Source of the DNA: Chloroflexota bacterium
GTDB taxonomy: Bacteria; Chloroflexota; UBA11872; UBA12225; JAJDUF01
Assembly: GCA_022826725.1 (NCBI GenBank)
Contig: JAJDUF010000010.1
Span: forward strand, 248,001 to 312,000
DNA: 64,000 nt
Direction of reading: 5' to 3'
This document shows, in pieces, positions 1 through 8,379 of the stretch; the first letter of the stretch is position 1, and the number at the start of each line of letters is the position of its first letter. A model generated the notes under the pieces. It saw only the letters and a program-made list of their open reading frames with translations. It did no database searches and was not told the DNA's origin. The position numbers were made by a program, and so were the translations under genes.

Positions 1-1908
1 CTCCGCGTACTGGGGATCAATGCCGATCCCATTATCCTGCACTGCAAACCGCCACCGCTGGCCCTGCCGCTCGACCCCGATATGCACCCGTGGCGCCTGC
101 TCACTGCGGTATTTCAACGCATTGCTCACCAGATTCTGGAAGAGCTGCCCCACTTGCGTCGAATCCGCCTGCACCACGGGCAGGGGGTCCCAGGTGATCT
201 CTGCCGCAGTCTCCCGGATGGTCACGGTCAGCCCTTCCAGGACCTCGGCCACCACTGTTTCCGTCCGGGTCGGCGTCAGCTCTAGGCCGCGGGTGCCCAC
301 CCGCGAATAGGTTAGCAAGTCGTTGATCAGCGCCCGCATCCGCTCCACCCCGGCGAGGCTGCGACTGATGTACCGGTCGGCCCGCCCATCGAGCTGGCCG
401 GCGTAGCGGCGCGCAAGTAGCTGGACGTAGCTGCCGACCACCCGCAGTGGTTCTTGCAGGTCATGGGAGGCCACATAGGCAAACTGCTCCAACTCGGCGT
501 TCGAGCGCACCAGGGCGGCCTCGGCTTCTTTGAGGGCGGCATAGGCCCAGGCATTGGCGATGGCGCCGGCAATCTGCATCCCGACCTGTTGAGCCAGCAC
601 CAGGTGGTGCTGCGTAAAGGCGTTCTCCTGCGGTGTACGCATGGTTAGCACGCCGACCATCTCGTCCCGGGCGATCAGCGGCGCCACAATCGTCGAGCGT
701 AGCCCATGCTCCAGCCCTTCACGAGCGTAGGGGAACTTGGCCAGTAAGTCGGCCTCGGTCTCGGCCTGCATCAGCAGGGGGGTCCGGGCACGCACGACGC
801 CTTCAGACGCCACGCCCTGCAACGATCGAGACCGCCCAACGGCCCACTGAGGGGTGGTCGGTTTTTTGCTATTGTAAACGCTGGTAATGGTGTTCTTTTT
901 CAAGTCCACGGTGGCGATGGCCAGGCGGTCGTAGGGGATCAACTGGCGCACGCTGGTCGCTAGCGACTCATAGATATCCTGGACATCGAGGGTGGCGCTA
1001 ATGACCCGGCCAATCTCGGCCAAGGCCGCAGCTTCACGACGCCGGCGGCGGAGGGAGGCGGCCGCCTGCTGCTGCTCGGTGATATTGGTGTAGGCCACCA
1101 AGGCGCAGCGCTGGCCTATGGGCTGCACCTCCACCCGAAACCAACTCTCGGGCACATTTTCGTCGCCATACGGGAAGGTCTCGAAATGGTCCGGCCGGCT
1201 CTCGGTGGCCACGGCAAAGATGCGGTAGGGTAAATCCGTATCGTAGGCCGCTGGGAACGAATCAGTGAAGCGCTGGCCCACAAATTGGGCCATATCGGTA
1301 CCGGTGACCGCTGTACTATGGGGACCGCAGTACACCATCCGCAAGCCGCGCGGGTCGTCGGTCTCGGCCCACCAGACCACCACGGCCAGCGGCATCTGCT
1401 CGACGATCCGCTGGTAGAGCCAACTCTCGACATTACCGACGACGGGACTGACGACCTTGTCAATCTCGGCCACCCCCATACCACTAGCCGGGCGGGCGGG
1501 CCGGGTGACCACCTCCTGCTGCTGGGTGATATTGGTATAGGCCACCAGCACACAGCGTTGGCCCAACGGTCGCGCGTCAATCCGAAACCAGTTCTCCGCA
1601 ATAGTATCGTCGCCGTACCGTTGGACTTCATGGTACTCCGACTTACTCCCCGTGGCCACGGCGAAGTAGTTGTAGGGTAGATCCGTCTCGTAAACGGCTG
1701 GGAACGTATCAATGAAGCGCTTACCGACGAAGGGCTCCAGATCGGCACCCGTTTCGGTCTTCCCCTGGGGGCTGGCATACACTAGCCGCAAGTCGCGCGG
1801 GTCGTCGGTCTCGGCTCGCCAGACTACCACCGCCAATGGTATCTGCTCGACAATCCGCCGGTGCAGGTCGGCACCAACCCGCTGCTGGGGGTAGTTCTCA
1901 GCGACCAT
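1..1908 (-). CDS. PAS-PAS-GAF sensor histidine kinase (3' end beyond window)
   Basis: The frame stays open for 636 codons from ATG at 1908 to the left edge. Two tandem PAS-like units (about residues 15-135 and 160-290) share the motifs VEQ-PLAVVVW-AETDD and LVAYTNIT. A GAF-like region follows (about 310-460; IPYDRLAI, APLIARDEMVGVLTMR), then a HisKA dimerisation helix with SHDLQEPL (His482, the expected phosphorylation site), and the start of an HATPase_c domain (N-box QNLVSNALKYR, G1 box DNGIGIDP) cut by the window edge. No membrane segment is seen, so a cytoplasmic sensor is likely. The last 200 residues closely resemble the kinase at 3805-5118. The ATG is preceded by GCGAGATACTACGTAACA, nearly identical to the leader of the PAS gene upstream. 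The signal sensed is unknown. Confidence 0.88.
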   Translation of the reverse strand, partial: MVAENYPQQRVGADLHRRIVEQIPLAVVVWRAETDDPRDLRLVYASPQGKTETGADLEPFVGKRFIDTFPAVYETDLPYNYFAVATGSKSEYHEVQRYGDDTIAENWFRIDARPLGQRCVLVAYTNITQQQEVVTRPARPASGMGVAEIDKVVSPVVGNVESWLYQRIVEQMPLAVVVWWAETDDPRGLRMVYCGPHSTAVTGTDMAQFVGQRFTDSFPAAYDTDLPYRIFAVATESRPDHFETFPYGDENVPESWFRVEVQPIGQRCALVAYTNITEQQQAAASLRRRRREAAALAEIGRVISATLDVQDIYESLATSVRQLIPYDRLAIATVDLKKNTITSVYNSKKPTTPQWAVGRSRSLQGVASEGVVRARTPLLMQAETEADLLAKFPYAREGLEHGLRSTIVAPLIARDEMVGVLTMRTPQENAFTQHHLVLAQQVGMQIAGAIANAWAYAALKEAEAALVRSNAELEQFAYVASHDLQEPLRVVGSYVQLLARRYAGQLDGRADRYISRSLAGVERMRALINDLLTYSRVGTRGLELTPTRTETVVAEVLEGLTVTIRETAAEITWDPLPVVQADSTQVGQLFQNLVSNALKYRSEQAPRVHIGVERQGQRWRFAVQDNGIGIDPQYAE

Positions 1909-2028
1909 TGTTACGTAGTATCTCGCCACTACCACGGCCGGTATCCGGCATGGGTAGCGCTCCTTTCTTGATCCGAAATTAGAGGCACTAGGGTCGGACC
2001 GGTTTCAGCCGCCGCTGGCGCCGGGCGT

Positions 2029-2436
2029 TCACTGGCAGGATGCCGCCGCCTGCTGCTCGGCGATATTGATATAGGACACCAGGGCACAGCGCCGGCCCAG
2101 CGGTCGCACGTCAAGCTGAAGCCGAGTCTCAGGGGCACCTGCGGTCTCGTGGATCTCCTGGTATCCCGGCTCACGCTCCAGGGCCACGGCCAAGATGTGA
2201 CCTGGTAAGGGTGTGCTAACGATAGAAGGGAAGGCATCAGCCAAGTGCCTGCCCACGAAGGGCGAGAGATCAACGCCCACCGTGGTCGCGTTATAGGGGT
2301 TGACATACACCAGCCGCAAGCCATGCAGATCGTCGGTCTCCGCCTGCCAGACTGCCACCGCCAGGGGCATCTGCTCGACGACCCGCTGATAAAGCCAGGC
2401 ATCAGTGCGCTGGTCGAACCAGCTATCAGCAACCAT
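2029..2436 (-). CDS. Stand-alone PAS-domain protein, truncated paralogue of the adjacent kinase
   Basis: This 135-residue protein is essentially one PAS unit. It aligns from its first residue (MVAD versus MVAE) with the N-terminus of the kinase downstream, sharing AETDD, LRLVY, PFVG, RPLGRRCALVSY and ending EQQAAAS just where the kinase runs on into its GAF region. The 25 bases around the start codon are also nearly identical to those at the kinase start, so gene and leader were duplicated together. ATG 2436 was chosen because of that homology and the GAGG upstream; GTG 2529 would add 31 residues but has no spaced ribosome-binding site. A frame change near 2035 would give a Pro/Ala-rich tail to 1929, so it could be a decayed kinase copy rather than a dedicated PAS protein. 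Confidence 0.6.
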   Translation of the reverse strand: MVADSWFDQRTDAWLYQRVVEQMPLAVAVWQAETDDLHGLRLVYVNPYNATTVGVDLSPFVGRHLADAFPSIVSTPLPGHILAVALEREPGYQEIHETAGAPETRLQLDVRPLGRRCALVSYINIAEQQAAASCQ

Positions 2437-2845
2437 TGTTTCGTAGCACCTCGCCATCATCATGGCCAATGCATGAGGGAGGCGACGCTCATCCTTACCT
2501 CGACTAGCGTACGCCGCAGCCGGCCTCACCCCTTGCTACAGTGCTGGGTGAGCACCAGCCAACCGCAGCGGCGTATCCCTAAGTCCAGTGCCCGATCTCA
2601 TTGCCTAGAGCACCTTCAGACCGACCGCTAGGCCCCGCCGGTACGCAGCGAGGTGGCAGCCAGAGCAACTATAGCCCAAAACTACCACTGTGTCAACAAC
2701 TGTTGCGTGAATAACAAAGCAATCCTAGGGCCATCCGTTGTCACTCCGGCGGAAGGTGGATTCCACAGCCTGCGCTGGCCAGCCAGGAAATGACGGCCGG
2801 GGGTATTTTCGGAGCAGGAGTAGTGACCGGGCAAGGTAACAGCGC
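2437..2845. other. Gene-free leader and intergenic region
   Basis: About 400 bases between the response regulator and the PAS gene. The only signal I see is the sigma-70-type promoter at 2668-2696 reading toward the PAS gene and kinase, leaving a leader of about 225 bases before ATG 2436. No convincing terminator or RNA gene was found. Confidence 0.5.
2668..2696 (-). promoter_or_regulatory. Consensus-like sigma-70 promoter for the PAS/kinase genes
   Basis: On the minus strand, TTGACA (2691-2696) is followed after exactly 17 bases by TATAGT (2668-2673), one base from the TATAAT consensus. It points toward the PAS-only gene and the kinase. It is the best housekeeping-type promoter seen in the window. 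Confidence 0.6.
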
Positions 2846-3304
2846 CTAGCTACCGCCCAGCAGCCGCCGGAGCCAGCCCAGCGGGCCGCCCGACGCCGTG
2901 GCGTGCTGTGCTCGATGTTGCTCCACGACCGACAGGAGGTCGGCGGGCAGGGCCTTAAAGGTCTCTAGCCGCTTCACCCGATAGGCCTGAGCGCCAAGCT
3001 CCACCGCTTGGGCGCCAAGGATATCCTCCGCGAGTCCAGTCAGTACCACAATCGGGAGGCCAGTATCCCACTCTAGGACCGTCTCCAATGTGCGTAGCCC
3101 GCTACTATCCGGCAGACCCAAGTCCAGCAGCACAATGTCGAACTCGCGGATCGCAAACTGATGCTGGGCACGATCCAAGCGGCCTTCGGTCTGGACCTCG
3201 AAGTGCGCCTGCGTCGCCTCGCCGAGGCTCTCCTTGATGAGGTCCAGGTCGGCAGGGCTATCTTCCACCACAAGGACGCTGATGGTGGGCTGGTCACTCG
3301 TCAT
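2846..3304 (-). CDS. Single-domain response regulator (receiver only)
   Basis: A 152-residue protein that is a CheY-like receiver domain plus a short tail. The acidic pocket is E14-D15, the predicted phosphoacceptor is Asp61 in LLDLGLPD, the switch Thr is T89 in VVLTG, and the conserved Lys is K111 in YRVKR. There is no output domain, so it should act by protein contact or in a phosphorelay. It follows another receiver-only gene by 42 bases on the same strand and lies downstream of the GAF kinase, so the three are probably one kinase-regulator-regulator operon. The end of the protein is Trp/Arg/Gly-rich (WLRRLLGGS), possibly an interaction tail. Confidence 0.85.
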   Translation of the reverse strand: MTSDQPTISVLVVEDSPADLDLIKESLGEATQAHFEVQTEGRLDRAQHQFAIREFDIVLLDLGLPDSSGLRTLETVLEWDTGLPIVVLTGLAEDILGAQAVELGAQAYRVKRLETFKALPADLLSVVEQHRAQHATASGGPLGWLRRLLGGS

Positions 3305-3346
3305 CGGTACCTCCCCTTTGTTGGCTGTGCCGGTCTGTGGTTACCG

Positions 3347-3790
3347 CTATTGGGTGCTATCGGGCAACCGCACCACGGTAAGCCAGAAATCCTCGATCTT
3401 GTGAACCATCCGAAAAAACGGCTTGAAGCCCACGGGCTTGGTGATGTAGCAGTTGGCGTGCAGGTCATAGGCCCGCAGGATATCTTCATCAGCCGAAGAG
3501 GTCGTCAGGATGACCACCGGAATACGCCGCAGGTGAGGGTCTTGCTTGATGTGCGCCAGTACCTCGCGCCCGCCTTTTTTCGGCAAGTTCAGATCAAGTA
3601 GGATGAGGTCGGGCTGGGGTACCTGTTCATACCCACTCTCGCGGTGCAGGAACGACAAGGCTGCCTCGCCATCGTTGACGATGTGCAGACAGTTGGCGAT
3701 CTGGGCGTCCTCCAGAGCCTCAACCATCAGGTCCACATCACCAGGATTGTCTTCGACCAGCAGGATATCTATGGGAGCCATTCGCTCCAT
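3347..3790 (-). CDS. Rcp1-type receiver-only response regulator
   Basis: A 147-residue receiver domain of the kind often partnered with phytochrome or GAF kinases (Rcp1-like). Acidic residues E13-D14 lie in LLVEDNPGD, the phosphoacceptor is Asp66 in LILLDLNLP, the switch Thr pair is in ILTTSS near residue 96, and Lys118 is in YITKPVGF. The two halves of the phospho-site pocket are intact. ATG 3790 is preferred; a GTG at 3808 would add six residues and overlap the stop codon of the kinase upstream, so translational coupling is likely either way. It lies directly after the kinase at 3805-5118, which is its probable phosphodonor. Confidence 0.87.
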   Translation of the reverse strand: MERMAPIDILLVEDNPGDVDLMVEALEDAQIANCLHIVNDGEAALSFLHRESGYEQVPQPDLILLDLNLPKKGGREVLAHIKQDPHLRRIPVVILTTSSADEDILRAYDLHANCYITKPVGFKPFFRMVHKIEDFWLTVVRLPDSTQ

Positions 3791-3804
3791 CGCACTCACC
3801 CGTC

Positions 3805-5118
3805 TCACCCGTCATCATCCCCCAAGGTCGGCAGCGTGAAGAAGAAGGTGGCCCCCTGCCCGACCTGCGACTCGACCCAGAGCTGCCCGCCGTGCCGCTC
3901 GACGATCTTCTCGCAGATCGCCAACCCGATGCCGGTTCCCGAGTACTCATCCTGCGTATGCAGGCGCTGGAAGACGAGAAAGATACGCTCTGCGTACGCC
4001 GGGTCAATGCCGATCCCATTATCACGCACGGCGAACTGCCAGTGCCCACCTTGCCGCTGCACGCCGATATGGATGCGCGGCGGGCGCTCGCCCCGGTACT
4101 TCAGGGCGTTGCCCAGCAGGTTCTGGAGGAGCTGTCCCAGCTGCGTAGCATCTGCCCGCACCGTGGGGAGCGGGTCCCAGGTGATCTCAGCCGCTGTCTC
4201 CCGAATCGTGGTTGCCAACCCCTCCAGCACGTGGTCCAAGACGTTGGCGGTCTTGGTCGGCACCAGGTCACGACCGCGAGTGCCGACCCGCGAGTAGGCG
4301 AGCAGGTCGTTGATGAGGGTGTACATGCGCTCCACCGCTGACACGCTGTGGCCGATGTAGCGGTCGGCACGCGCGTCGATCCGGCTGGCGTAGCGCTCCG
4401 CGAGGAGCTGGACATAGCTGCTGACAGTCCGCAGTGGCTCTTGCAAGTCGTGGGAGGCCACGTAGGCGAACTGCTCCAACTCGGCATTCGAACGCTCCAG
4501 GGCAGCGGTGCGGTCCTCCAACTCTTGAAAGAGGCGGGTGTGCTCGATAGCGACCACCGCCTGGTCGGCAAACGTCTCTAACAGCGCGATCTCCGGCGTT
4601 GTGAAGGGCCGAACGCGCTGACGGCGTACCGAAATCGTGCCGAGGGCGGAGTCATCGTGGAGCAGGGGGACTACCAGGATGGTGCGCGTGCCATCCCGCT
4701 TTTGGAGGGCCTTCGCCGTGGGGAACTCGTCTTCCGACTCGGCGGCTAGGTCATGGATGTGGAGGGTGCGGCGGTCCACGACCGCGCGGCCATTCACCGA
4801 CGTGCGGTCTACCGGCGTCCGGGCCATGGCTCCAGCCTCACCGGCCCGGGACACCGGCAGTGCCCCATGATGCGCGGCGAGGCGCAGGCCCCCCTTCTCA
4901 ACACGGGAGACGGCTGCCAGGCGCGCGTGACACAACCGGGCCGCCTGAGCCGCGATGGCATCCAGCACGGCTTGGAGATCGGTCGTAGGCAAGCGGGTGA
5001 TAATGCGTAGGATCTCGCTCGTCGCAGCTTGGTGCGCCCGGGCCTCTGCGAGCTGCTGCCGGAGCTTGGTCTCTTGCGCCGTGTCCGTGGGTGTCCCGGG
5101 CGGCACCAGTATAGTCAT
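3805..5118 (-). CDS. GAF-domain sensor histidine kinase
   Basis: A 437-residue soluble kinase. A short coiled N-terminus (about 15-40) leads into a GAF domain (about 45-195) with the family-like NGRAV, VVPLL and FADQAVVAI stretches. The HisKA segment has SHDLQEPLR with His223 as predicted phosphosite. The HATPase_c domain shows the N-box at about 333 (LQNLLGNALKYR), G1 DNGIGIDP at 366-373, F-box region and G2 GTGIGLAICEKIV from 394. It heads an apparent operon with two receiver-only regulators and so probably passes phosphate to one of them. Its last 230 residues are highly similar to the kinase at the left edge, which suggests recent paralogy. Ligand unknown. Confidence 0.9.
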   Translation of the reverse strand: MTILVPPGTPTDTAQETKLRQQLAEARAHQAATSEILRIITRLPTTDLQAVLDAIAAQAARLCHARLAAVSRVEKGGLRLAAHHGALPVSRAGEAGAMARTPVDRTSVNGRAVVDRRTLHIHDLAAESEDEFPTAKALQKRDGTRTILVVPLLHDDSALGTISVRRQRVRPFTTPEIALLETFADQAVVAIEHTRLFQELEDRTAALERSNAELEQFAYVASHDLQEPLRTVSSYVQLLAERYASRIDARADRYIGHSVSAVERMYTLINDLLAYSRVGTRGRDLVPTKTANVLDHVLEGLATTIRETAAEITWDPLPTVRADATQLGQLLQNLLGNALKYRGERPPRIHIGVQRQGGHWQFAVRDNGIGIDPAYAERIFLVFQRLHTQDEYSGTGIGLAICEKIVERHGGQLWVESQVGQGATFFFTLPTLGDDDG

Positions 5119-5208
5119 GCGTGCGACTCTCTTCTGCCCGCGGGCAAGGGCTAACCTGGCCAGTATACGCCTCTCTGAAAATAGCGGCCATCCCAGCGGC
5201 GCACGAGG

Positions 5209-6222
5209 CTACGTCAGGAGGGCGTCCAGCGCGGTGAGCGAGGCCTGACGCGCGGCCTGGCGGTGGTGGCGGCGCTGCCAGGCGGCCGGGAGCGCCCGTA
5301 TTCCGGCCCATTGTCCCCGCAGTCGCGCCCGCGCTGCCGGCTCGCGGCTATGCCATAGTGCCGCTGCTGCAATCCTCAGCTGGGCCGCGAGCAGGCGCCA
5401 CCAGTAGCGCCGCAGGAACGGCCCCGGCAAGTTCAGCGTCGCCACCAGCAGGAAGTTCCGGCCGCAATAGTAGCTCGCCAGCGGTCCGCCGCCGGTTGCC
5501 GACAACCGATGGCGCACCCGTGCTTGCGGAACGTACAGGCAGCGGTAGCCGCGGAGTTGCAAGCGCCACGCCAGGTCCACGTCCTCACAGTACATGCCGA
5601 GCCATTCGTCAAAGCCACCGGCGGCAAGCACCACGTCACGACGGTAAGCGGCGGCGGCCGCGCAGGCGCCGAACACCCACTCCTGCCGGTCGTAGCGGCC
5701 GTCGGCGCCGGTCCAGACCCCACGATTGCTCGGCACGCCGTTGCGCCCATACCCGTCACCGGCCGAGTGGAGCACGTCAGGACGGTCCGCCAGCAAGATT
5801 TTCGAGGCGCAGGACGCCAGCGTACCGTCCAGGTCGGACAGGAGCGGCGCACAGAGCGCCGCCAGCCAGTCCGGCTCCGGCTCGGCGTCATTGTTCAGGA
5901 GCACTGCGATGTCGCCGCGAGCGGCGCGCAGGCCGGCATTGACGGCCCGCGCAAAGCCGCCGTTTTCGGCCAGCACCAGGGGCAGCACCCATGGATAGTC
6001 GCGGCGCAGCAGCGTCACCGTGTCGTCGGTGGAGCCGTCATCCACCACGATGACTTGCTCCGGGCGGCGGGTCTGCCGCGCTACGGCGTCGAGGCAGCTT
6101 GGCAAGAGGTGCGCGCCGTTCCAGGTCGGGATAATGACCGCGATGCTCTTGGACGCACTCGCCGGCGGCGCCGCGGCTGCGGACGGCCAGGCAGCACCGG
6201 ACGGCAATTCAGTGGCAGCCAT
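5209..6222 (-). CDS. Family 2 glycosyltransferase
   Basis: A 337-residue GT-A fold glycosyltransferase. After an Ala/Pro-rich start of about 25 residues, the nucleotide-sugar binding core begins with VIIPTWNGA and continues to VVDDGSTDDT (Asp61-Asp62), with the metal-site region LLNNDAEPEPDW near residue 110 and the acceptor-side EDVDLAWRLQLRGY further on, all typical of rhamnosyl- or glucosyltransferases of this family. The C-terminal part is Arg/Ala-rich and may touch the membrane. Donor and acceptor cannot be told from sequence. It stands alone here, between a kinase operon and a peroxiredoxin gene, so its pathway is unclear. Confidence 0.88.
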   Translation of the reverse strand: MAATELPSGAAWPSAAAAPPASASKSIAVIIPTWNGAHLLPSCLDAVARQTRRPEQVIVVDDGSTDDTVTLLRRDYPWVLPLVLAENGGFARAVNAGLRAARGDIAVLLNNDAEPEPDWLAALCAPLLSDLDGTLASCASKILLADRPDVLHSAGDGYGRNGVPSNRGVWTGADGRYDRQEWVFGACAAAAAYRRDVVLAAGGFDEWLGMYCEDVDLAWRLQLRGYRCLYVPQARVRHRLSATGGGPLASYYCGRNFLLVATLNLPGPFLRRYWWRLLAAQLRIAAAALWHSREPAARARLRGQWAGIRALPAAWQRRHHRQAARQASLTALDALLT

Positions 6223-6260
6223 CGGTCAAGCGGCTTTGTCCCGGCGGGAGCGGGCCAGGA

Positions 6261-6725
6261 TTACTCCCGTATCGCGGCGAGCGCGTCCAAGAGCGCCTGA
6301 TACTGGGCGGGGTCACGCACGTCATAGCTCTCGTTCTTCCAGCGCACCGTCCCCGCGCGATCCACAACAAAGAGCGCCCGCCGGGCCACCTGGCCCTGTG
6401 GGCTGAGGACATCGTACTGTTCGATGACCGCGAGCTGCGTATCGGCCAAAAGGGGATAGGACAGGCCGCCGAGCTTGTCGCACCACTGGTCGTGGGAAGC
6501 AACCGAGTCGGCACTGATACCGAGGATTTCGGCCCCCAAGGCCTGGAAGTGGGCGTATTCTCGCTGAAAGGTGGTCATCTCGATGGTGCAACCGCCGGTG
6601 TCGTCCTTGGGATAGAAGGCCAGAAGCACGTTCCGATCACCGCGGTAGTCGGAGAGCTTGACCGTGGCGCCTCCGGCTGCCGCCAACTCAAAATCCGGGG
6701 CCGCTTGTCCTACCTCGACACTCAT
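6261..6725 (-). CDS. Peroxiredoxin, BCP/AhpC-TSA family
   Basis: A 154-residue thiol peroxidase. The thioredoxin-like fold starts at APDFELAAAGG; the peroxidatic cysteine is Cys46 in FYPKDDTGGCTIE, where most bacterioferritin-comigratory proteins have a Pro in place of the second Gly. A second Cys at 82 (DQWC) could be the resolving partner. The downstream RRALFVVDRAG strand is typical. ATG 6725 is chosen because AAGGAGG lies 5-12 bases upstream; an upstream in-frame start would add 14 basic residues of no known use. It probably reduces peroxides in the cytoplasm using thioredoxin. Two adjoining palindromes upstream (6789-6817) might be a regulator site. Confidence 0.9.
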   Translation of the reverse strand: MSVEVGQAAPDFELAAAGGATVKLSDYRGDRNVLLAFYPKDDTGGCTIEMTTFQREYAHFQALGAEILGISADSVASHDQWCDKLGGLSYPLLADTQLAVIEQYDVLSPQGQVARRALFVVDRAGTVRWKNESYDVRDPAQYQALLDALAAIRE

Positions 6726-6788
6726 GCCGTTCCTCCTTGCAGTCAATCTCGCTCTCAAGCTTAACACTTAACAGCAGTCCCCGGCCTC

Positions 6789-6817
6789 GTCGAGCGATAC
6801 TCGACAGTCTCAAGACT
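6789..6817. promoter_or_regulatory. Two adjacent palindromes upstream of the peroxiredoxin gene
   Basis: GTCGAG-CGATA-CTCGAC (6789-6805) is directly followed by AGTCT-CA-AGACT (6806-6817), and CTCGA recurs as a direct repeat 16 bases apart. The position, 64-92 bases upstream of ATG 6725, suits an operator. No known regulator consensus was matched. Confidence 0.3.
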
Positions 6818-7221
6818 CGAAGGGGGTGCCCCTCGCTATACTATTCAGGCTGCGAGTAGTGTGACGGCGAGTATCCTCAAACCGGTGGCAGTCGCGAGCA
6901 ATCCAGGTTGCGGTAGTCAAGTGGATAGCGGTATAGTTTGGCATACTAATCCGTGGGTTTCCTCAGCAAAGCAACTCCAAGCACACATCGCCCGCTCTCA
7001 CCGTTCCTGAGCCATATGTCGCTCCGACGAACGCGCGAGCAGCGGGGCATCTCACGCGATGAATAACTCGTCACCGATAGGGTGATACGCGGCCGTCCGC
7101 GCAGATCACCGCATCAGGCCACCCTACGGCGCCGCGGGCGCCGCAATCGGCCAGTCATGGTGCGCCAACCTCACCATGTCGCTGCGGCCAGCGGGGACCG
7201 CACGGACGCGCGGCCTAGCTG

Positions 7222-7252
7222 CGACAGGCGCCATCAGTGGCGCCACCTGTCG
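7222..7252. repeat. Hairpin upstream of the Arg-rich protein gene
   Basis: CGACAGG pairs with CCTGTCG, and inside it CGCCA pairs with TGGCG around a TCAG loop, with a three-base bulge on the right side. It lies 36 bases before the chosen start codon, so it could be a leader structure; there is no T-run after it. Confidence 0.4.
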
Positions 7253-7287
7253 GTACCGTAGTCCAGCGAGGACGAGGAGCAGACTAC

Positions 7288-8223
7288 ATGCCGGAAAATG
7301 AGGCCGAGCGGCCGACTACCGCTCCCCCCGAACCCGTCGCTGCCAACGAGGCGCCCGCCGCCGGAGCTGCGCCGAGCGATCCGACTACCACTGCTACCAC
7401 CGGCGTCCCCGAAGCAACGGTACGGCCTCAGCGCCAGCGCCCCCACCGTTCGGCCCGCACACGACTGGTGCGGCGACGCTCGGCCCGCCGCATGCAGCAC
7501 AGCGATTCGACCGTTCCGGCGCAGCCACGTGTGACCAGACGTCGCCAGCGCAGCGAGGCATCATCCACCGGGCCGGGGCCGCGCCGCCGCCCGCGCAGCC
7601 AGCGGCCGGCCAACGGCACGAGCGCAACGCAACGTCCCACCAACCGCACCGCGAACACAGCACGCAAGCCGGCGGCGCGCAGCGGCCGCGCCGCGCCGCG
7701 CAGCAACGGCAGTGTCGATGGGAGCGTCAGACGGTCCCGCCGCAACGCGGAGACCGAGTTGCAGCCGGCGGCGCACACGGGCGGTCGCAAGGCTTCGCGG
7801 CTCACCCGCAGCGCCAACTATCGGGTGCTCGGCAAGGACACGCCGACCATCGAGCCGGTCACCTCGGGCTTGGGGCGACCGCTCCAACTGTCGGCCAAAC
7901 CATGGTCGTCACTCGGAACGCCCACGTCCGGCAGCAATGCATCGGCCAGCGGCGCAACCTACCGGGCGTTGGGACGGAGCGGGGGCGGCGGCGAGCAGAC
8001 GGCTCCAACCGAGGCACCCGGCACCGCCGTCTACCGGTCCCTGGGCCGCTCATCGCTGCCGATGCACCGCGCGCAGTCACCGCTGCAGCAGAGCAACGCC
8101 GCGCAGGACCGCAGCAAGGCCGCTCGACCGGCAACGCGGCCCACGCGCCGGAGCCGCCTGCGCCGCGCTTCCCAGCGGCCCCGCCCCAGTCGCGCCAACA
8201 CCGTCGCACGCAGCGACGACTAG
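7288..8223 (+). CDS. Arg/Pro/Ala-rich disordered protein with YRxLG repeats, unknown function
   Basis: A 311-residue, strongly basic, low-complexity protein with no recognisable fold, signal peptide or membrane segment. ATG 7288 follows GAGGAG by eight bases, which supports translation; an earlier ATG at 7237 has no such site. The first 60 residues are Pro/Glu/Ala-rich, the middle is dominated by Arg with RRRPRSQRP-like runs, and the last 130 residues carry a short motif three times: NYRVLGKD, TYRALGRS and VYRSLGRS. The motif copies are separated by Ser/Gly/Thr-rich linkers. Such composition suggests nucleic-acid or acidic-surface binding, but that is inference only. Antisense frames are also open because of base composition, so the chance that this is not coding is real but modest. 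Confidence 0.6.
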   Translation: MPENEAERPTTAPPEPVAANEAPAAGAAPSDPTTTATTGVPEATVRPQRQRPHRSARTRLVRRRSARRMQHSDSTVPAQPRVTRRRQRSEASSTGPGPRRRPRSQRPANGTSATQRPTNRTANTARKPAARSGRAAPRSNGSVDGSVRRSRRNAETELQPAAHTGGRKASRLTRSANYRVLGKDTPTIEPVTSGLGRPLQLSAKPWSSLGTPTSGSNASASGATYRALGRSGGGGEQTAPTEAPGTAVYRSLGRSSLPMHRAQSPLQQSNAAQDRSKAARPATRPTRRSRLRRASQRPRPSRANTVARSDD

Positions 8224-8293
8224 TCCCCCGTGACGTTGCCCGTTCGTTCCCCGGCCATCACCTCGTCATTTCCCCCTCCCGCACGGCCCGTCC

Positions 8294-8320
8294 GGATTGC
8301 GGCGCAAGCCGCAATGAGGG
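8294..8320 (+). repeat. Family A hairpin repeat (GCAA loop)
   Basis: GG then ATTGCGGC-GCAA-GCCGCAAT then GAGGG: a perfect 8-base stem closed by a GNRA-type tetraloop. Related copies with the same flanks (GGATT... and ...AATGACG) occur at 19357, 34451 (opposite orientation) and 44625. It sits between two plus-strand genes and has no T-run. Confidence 0.6.
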
Positions 8321-8379
8321 ATGCTGCTTCCCATTACGCAGCGGGAGATGCCACAATAGTATGAGAAGGCTGCTGCGAT

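Larger units (their letters stand above)
6726..7287. other. Long gene-free region between divergent genes
   Basis: About 560 bases separate the peroxiredoxin gene (minus) from the Arg-rich protein gene (plus). It contains paired palindromes near 6789-6817 and a hairpin at 7222-7252. I could not read a credible short gene, tRNA or other structured RNA in the rest. Confidence 0.5.

Noticed and set aside
1929-2028. Pro/Ala-rich continuation of the PAS gene in another frame
   Set aside because: Needs a frameshift with no slippery site; kept only as an alternative reading of the PAS entry.
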